Shown in pieces: positions 60,792-64,000 of a stretch of DNA of 64,000 bases. The notes beneath the pieces were generated by a model, which saw only the letters and a program-made list of their open reading frames with translations, did not search any database and had not been told where the DNA came from. Source of the DNA: Rhizomicrobium sp. (GTDB lineage Bacteria; Pseudomonadota; Alphaproteobacteria; Micropepsales; Micropepsaceae); assembly GCA_037200985.1 (NCBI GenBank), contig JBBCGJ010000001.1:3944756-4008755 (forward strand), written 5' to 3'. The position numbers and the translations under genes are program-made. Positions within the stretch are counted from its first letter, which is position 1. Each line of letters begins with the position of its first letter.

Positions 60792-60903
60792 TTTCCTCCC
60801 CCGCGTTTGCGGGGGAGGTGCCGAGCGAAGCGAGGCGGAGGGGGTCGTCGTTCCCCCCCCACCGCTTCGCGGTCCCCCTCCCCCGCAAACGCGGGGGAGG
60901 AAA
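60792..60903. repeat. CCTCCCC palindromic repeat, perfect copy upstream of ubiK
   Basis: Arms of 27 bases pair perfectly: TTTCCTCCCCCGCGTTTGCG... (60792-) with ...CGCAAACGCGGGGGAGGAAA (-60903). The 112-base element contains GGAGGTGCCGAGCGAAGCGAGG. It ends 20 bases before the ubiK-like start. Confidence 0.8.
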
Positions 60904-60923
60904 GATGTTTATCGGAGGCTTGC

Positions 60924-61190
60924 ATGGCTCAGACCGACAACCCGTTCCTCGACGGCATGGCCCGTCTCTTCACCGACGCGGCCGGCGCGGCCAAGAGCGT
61001 GCGCGACGAGATCGACACCTTCGTGAAGCACCGGCTGGAAAAGCTGGTCGCCGACATGGATTTCGTGCCGCGCGAGGAGTTCGAGGCGGTCAAGGCAATG
61101 GCCGCCAAGGCCCGCGCCGAGAACGAGGCGCTCGCAGCGAGGATCGCGGCGCTGGAGTCGAAAGCGGCGCCGCCTGCCGCCACCGCATAA
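60924..61190 (+). CDS. UbiK-family accessory factor (BMFP protein)
   Basis: 88 residues. N-terminal DGMARLFTDAAGAAKSVRDE and C-terminal coiled coil with VPREEFEAVKAMAAKARAEN, matching the BMFP/UbiK family. Such proteins bind membranes and assist ubiquinone synthesis. GGAGG at 60914-60918 is the ribosome site. Confidence 0.88.
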   Translation: MAQTDNPFLDGMARLFTDAAGAAKSVRDEIDTFVKHRLEKLVADMDFVPREEFEAVKAMAAKARAENEALAARIAALESKAAPPAATA

Positions 61191-61191
61191 C

Positions 61192-61270
61192 CGTCATCGC
61201 CCGCTTCATGCGGGCGACCCATTTTTCTCGCCGCTCCAAGATGGATCACCCGCATGCGCGGGTGATGACG
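61192..61270. repeat. CGTCATCGCCCG palindromic repeat, copy 5
   Basis: 79 bases between CGTCATCGCCCG (61192-61203) and CGGGTGATGACG (61259-61270), with one mismatch in the terminal arms. Confidence 0.75.
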
Positions 61271-61296
61271 AGTGTGGGCAAAGGGCGATATCCCCC

Positions 61297-61400
61297 GATT
61301 CAAATCGCCGCATCCCGAACCCTGTGGATGCCCCGGACTGTCCAGAGTCTGTTGGAGTCGGACTCTTGTGCCGCCACAAAATCTTGTGCCAGTTTGATTC
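61297..61400. promoter_or_regulatory. Cluster of five GANTC sites upstream of ybjN
   Basis: GANTC sites at 61297, 61345, 61355, 61361 and 61396, three of them within 21 bases. GANTC is the target of the cell-cycle methyltransferase CcrM in alphaproteobacteria. Also present are TTGTG-CCGC-CACAA (61366-61379) and the direct repeat TCTTGTGCC at 61364 and 61382. A regulated promoter for ybjN-proC is likely here. Confidence 0.5.
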
Positions 61401-61443
61401 ACGACTGCTTCGCGTTGCGTCGCGGTCGTATCCGGAGCACGCG

Positions 61444-61947
61444 ATGACCGTCATTCACCACGACGAGGCCCCCGCCGCCATCCATCCGATCGACATGCTC
61501 GAACGGGCGGTCGAGGAGAACGGCTGGGCGTTCGAGCGCGCCGGACGCGACGAGCTCAACCTCTCCGTCGCCGGGCGCTGGAGCGACCATCATTTCAGCT
61601 TTTCCTGGCGCGAGGATCTGCAATCGCTGCATCTGTCCAGCGCCTTCGACATGCGCATCACGGACGGCACGCGCCGCAGCAACGTCGCCGATCTCTTGAT
61701 GTACGTGAACGCGCGGCTGTGGATCGGTCATTTCGACCTGTGGCCCGAGGACGGCACCATCGTCTTCCGCCATGCGATGATCTTCCCCGACGCGCGCGCC
61801 TCCGCTTCGCAATGCGAGGCGCTGCTGAATCTCGCGCTCGAATCCTGCGAGCATTATTATCCGGCCTTCCAGTTCGTGCTGTGGGGCGGCAAGACCGCCG
61901 AGGAGGCCGTCGCCGCCGCGGTGCTGGAGTGCGCGGGGCAGGCGTGA
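61444..61947 (+). CDS. YbjN domain-containing protein
   Basis: 167 residues. YbjN fold: HPIDMLERAVEENGWAFERAG start, FSFSWREDLQSLHLSSAFDM, and LNLALESCEHYYPAFQFVLW. These proteins are tetratricopeptide- or chaperone-like, linked to stress and motility in enterobacteria, but mechanism is unknown. Stop overlaps the proC GTG (GTGA). Usual alphaproteobacterial neighbour of proC. Confidence 0.85.
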   Translation: MTVIHHDEAPAAIHPIDMLERAVEENGWAFERAGRDELNLSVAGRWSDHHFSFSWREDLQSLHLSSAFDMRITDGTRRSNVADLLMYVNARLWIGHFDLWPEDGTIVFRHAMIFPDARASASQCEALLNLALESCEHYYPAFQFVLWGGKTAEEAVAAAVLECAGQA

Positions 61948-62750
61948 GCCCGATCCTCCTGATCGGTGCCGGGCGCATGGGTTCGGCGCTCCTGAAGGGC
62001 TGGTCGGCGCGGGGGCTCGGCCCCGTGATCGCGGTCGAACCGTCGCCGTCGCCGGCGCTGAAAACCCTCGCGAAGAAGAACCGCATCGCGCTGTTCGCGA
62101 GCGTCGCGCAGCTCGACACCGTCCGCGCGCGAGCCTGCGTCGTCGCGCTGAAGCCGCAAGTTTTGAAGACCGAGGCCGCCGCGCTCGTCCCGCTGGCGCG
62201 CAGCGGCGCGCTGATGATCTCCATCGCCGCCGGCACGACGATGGGCGCGATGCGCAAGGCCTGGGGGCCGCGCACCCGCATCGTCCGCGCCATGCCCAAC
62301 ACGCCCGGCGCCATCGGCCGCGGCATCACCGCGCTCTGCGCCGCCAAGGGCGTCACGGCACAGGACAAGGCGCTCGCCAGGAGCCTGCTGTCGGCCTTGG
62401 GCGAGACCATGTGGGTGACGCGCGAATCCGACATGGACACCGTGACCGCCGTCTCCGGCTCCGGTCCCGCCTATGTCTTCCTGCTGGTCGAGTCCCTGGC
62501 CGACGCCGCGCGGGCCGAAGGCCTGCCGCGTGCCCTCGCTGAAAATCTCGCCCGCGCGACGGTGGCCGGCTCCGGTGCCTTGCTCGACGCCGATCCGTCC
62601 GCGCCCGAAGCGCTTCGCCGCGCCGTCACCAGCCCCGGCGGGACGACCGAAGCGGCATTGGAAGTGCTGATGGCAAAGAACGGTCTTGCACCGCTGATGC
62701 GCAAGGCCATCGCCGCAGCCCGCAAGCGCGCCAGAGAACTCGGACAATAG
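61944..62750 (+). CDS. proC: Pyrroline-5-carboxylate reductase
   Basis: 268 residues. Rossmann LLIGAGRMGSALLKGW at the start, MPNTPGAIGRGIT, and the C-terminal signature TAVSGSGPAYVFLLVE and VTSPGGTTEAAL. Reduces P5C to proline with NADPH. GTG start at 61944 coupled to ybjN. Confidence 0.94.
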   Translation: MSPILLIGAGRMGSALLKGWSARGLGPVIAVEPSPSPALKTLAKKNRIALFASVAQLDTVRARACVVALKPQVLKTEAAALVPLARSGALMISIAAGTTMGAMRKAWGPRTRIVRAMPNTPGAIGRGITALCAAKGVTAQDKALARSLLSALGETMWVTRESDMDTVTAVSGSGPAYVFLLVESLADAARAEGLPRALAENLARATVAGSGALLDADPSAPEALRRAVTSPGGTTEAALEVLMAKNGLAPLMRKAIAAARKRARELGQ

Positions 62751-62794
62751 CGATTCGCGCTGCCCGTCCATCCGGCGCGCACTCGCGCGCCAAA

Positions 62795-62866
62795 GATTCA
62801 CGCGGAGCCGCGGAGAACGCGGAGTTTTTCCTGAATCTCCGCGTTCTCCGCGGCTCCGCGTGAATC
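62795..62866. repeat. CACGCGGAG palindromic repeat, perfect 30-bp hairpin
   Basis: Arms 62795-62824 and 62837-62866 are perfect over 30 bases with a 12-base loop TTTTTCCTGAAT. It lies between the convergent proC and histidine-kinase genes and could terminate both. Confidence 0.85.
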
Positions 62867-62893
62867 ACATCGCGCTTCGCGCGATGGGGGTTG

Positions 62894-64000
62894 CTACACC
62901 GGCAACCTTATCGTCGCCCGCAATCCGCCCATCGGGCTCTTGTCCAGGATGATGTCTCCGCCATGCGCCCGAGCGATATCCCGCGCGATCGCCAAGCCCA
63001 AGCCGGACCCGCCGGTCTGCAGGTTGCGCCCCTCATCGAGCCGGTGGAACGGACGGAACGCCTCCTCGCGCCGCTCGGCGGGAATGCCCGGCCCGTCATC
63101 GTCGACGACGAGCCGCGCGAAACGGTCGTCGCGCGCCACCGTCACCTTCGCCTGTCGCCCGTATTTCAGCGCGTTCTCGATCAAATTGGTCAGGCAGCGG
63201 CGCAGCGCCTTGCGCTTGACGTCGAGCAGGATTGGCCCCGGCGCCTCGACCGAGACATTCGCCTGCTCCATGCCGAGCGCTCCGGCGCAGGCCGCCGCCG
63301 CGTCGCGCGCCAGATCGCTCAAATCTTCCGGCGTCGACTGCTCGCCGCCCTCGCCGCGCGCGAAGTCGAGATATTCGTTCAGCATGTATTCCATCTCGGC
63401 GATGTCGCCGCGCAGCGCCTGGATGTCCGGGCTCTCCTCCATCATCGCGAGCTGCAGCTTCATGCGCGACAAGGGCGTCTTCATGTCGTGGCTGATGCCC
63501 GCCAGCATCTCGGTGCGCTGGCCGACATGGCGCTCGATGCGCTGGCGCATGGTGAGGAAGGCCTGCGCCGCGCGCCTGACCTCGGTCGCGCCATAGGGCT
63601 TGAAGTCCGGCACGGCGCGGCCCTTGCCGAACGCCTCCGAGGCCAGCGCCAGCCGCTCGATCGGCCGCACCTGGTTCCTCAGGAACAGGATCGCGATGGC
63701 GAGCAGGATCAGCGAACACCCGGCCATCAGTCCGATGAAGATGTCGGGGCTCGTCACCGTCACGCGGCTGCGCGGCACCAGCATCTGCAGCACGCCGTCA
63801 TGCACCTCGATCCTTATGTCGATGGTGCGGTCGCCGCTCGACACCTCGAAATGCCGCTTGACCGCGATCTGCGCCACCACATCGTCCAGCGCCCGGTCGA
63901 TGGTGCTGCGCCGCTGCCGCGCCGGCGGCTCGATCTGCCGGCCCGGCAGGAAGACGACCGGATAGTCCAGCATGCGGGCGGCCAGCGCCCGCAGCCGCAC
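62894..64000 (-). CDS. Sensor histidine kinase, EnvZ-like (5' end outside window)
   Basis: At least 368 residues with the N-terminus cut. A periplasmic part, one visible membrane helix (FIGLMAGCSLILLAIAILFL) and HAMP (RNQVRPIERLALASEAFGKG) precede the HisKA region with phospho-His in GISHDMKTPL, then HATPase N box NLIENALKYG, G1 DDDGPGIP and G2 TGGSGLGLAI. In this class such kinases usually pair with an OmpR-type regulator just upstream in the genome; that gene is not in the window. Signal not known. Confidence 0.9.
   Translation of the reverse strand: MRLRALAARMLDYPVVFLPGRQIEPPARQRRSTIDRALDDVVAQIAVKRHFEVSSGDRTIDIRIEVHDGVLQMLVPRSRVTVTSPDIFIGLMAGCSLILLAIAILFLRNQVRPIERLALASEAFGKGRAVPDFKPYGATEVRRAAQAFLTMRQRIERHVGQRTEMLAGISHDMKTPLSRMKLQLAMMEESPDIQALRGDIAEMEYMLNEYLDFARGEGGEQSTPEDLSDLARDAAAACAGALGMEQANVSVEAPGPILLDVKRKALRRCLTNLIENALKYGRQAKVTVARDDRFARLVVDDDGPGIPAERREEAFRPFHRLDEGRNLQTGGSGLGLAIARDIARAHGGDIILDKSPMGGLRATIRLPV

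Overview
The window is G+C-rich DNA (roughly two thirds G+C by eye), densely packed and almost entirely chromosomal housekeeping in character. It carries petABC for cytochrome bc1, aerobic hemF, trmL, lgt-midA-pgeF, prs, rplY-pth-ychF, an MtnP/MtnA methylthioadenosine salvage set, MotA next to chemotaxis-like signalling genes, and tRNAs with encoded CCA. Gene content and order point to an alphaproteobacterium. The DUF1285-NUDIX-DUF6111-CCA operon facing a moxR operon, ybjN-proC, a DUF3175 protein and 17beta-HSD4-type SDRs all fit that class. A flavin-dependent tryptophan-halogenase homologue and a cluster of GANTC sites also fit. I cannot fix the family; a Caulobacterales- or Rhizomicrobium-like organism is a guess. 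No rRNA, CRISPR array, prophage or intact insertion sequence is visible.

Layout. 1-6.6 kb: a FlgL-like C-terminus, a CPA2 antiporter, and an MFS transporter divergent from the halogenase across an operator-rich gap, then an MHS-type transporter. 6.7-9.4 kb: two small membrane proteins, a hydrolase remnant, a GFA-fold protein, three constant-loop hairpin repeats and tRNA-Glu, -Gln and -Lys. 9.4-12.6 kb: small genes, tRNA-Met and threonine deaminase. 12.6-18.2 kb: a probable lysine degradation locus (Lrp/AsnC regulator, lysine 6-dehydrogenase-like enzyme, ALDH7-type semialdehyde dehydrogenase) with a spermidine-synthase-like membrane protein between. 18.3-20.8 kb: motA with Hpt and receiver proteins. 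21-24 kb: NUDIX, two tandem SDRs and an acetyltransferase. 24.1-24.9 kb: a DUF2442-HTH/DUF4160 module with a nonsense codon and a strong operator-promoter. 24.9-31.6 kb: the moxR-DUF58-BatA/DUF4159-vWA operon. 31.7-35.2 kb: DUF1285, CoA pyrophosphatase, DUF6111, CCA transferase and a PP2C-like gene, then TerC, HemF and TrmL on the other strand. 37.3-38.2 kb: a PIN toxin-antitoxin module, then petABC.

41-48.8 kb holds methylthioadenosine salvage: mtnP, apt, a glutathione transferase, mtnA, then a class II aldolase fused to a short-chain dehydrogenase. I infer that this fusion carries out a dihydroxyacetone-phosphate (DHAP) shunt, with MtnA product cleaved to DHAP and methylthioacetaldehyde and the aldehyde reduced by the same polypeptide. 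A VanW-glycosyltransferase fusion sits inside this stretch on the other strand. 48.8-56.2 kb: secreted small proteins, a dienelactone hydrolase, a DUF4349 lipoprotein, ychF, pth, rplY, an esterase, a YjbR protein and an orphan HsdR-N-like nuclease-fold protein. 56.3-64 kb: prs, pgeF, a GIY-YIG protein, midA, lgt, ubiK-like, ybjN, proC and a truncated EnvZ-like kinase.

Several families of short palindromic repeats recur between genes. One has CGTCAT...ATGACG ends, one carries CCTCCCC arms, one is CACGCGGAG-type, and one cluster of three hairpins keeps its loop while changing its stem. They are the main structure not explained by genes.
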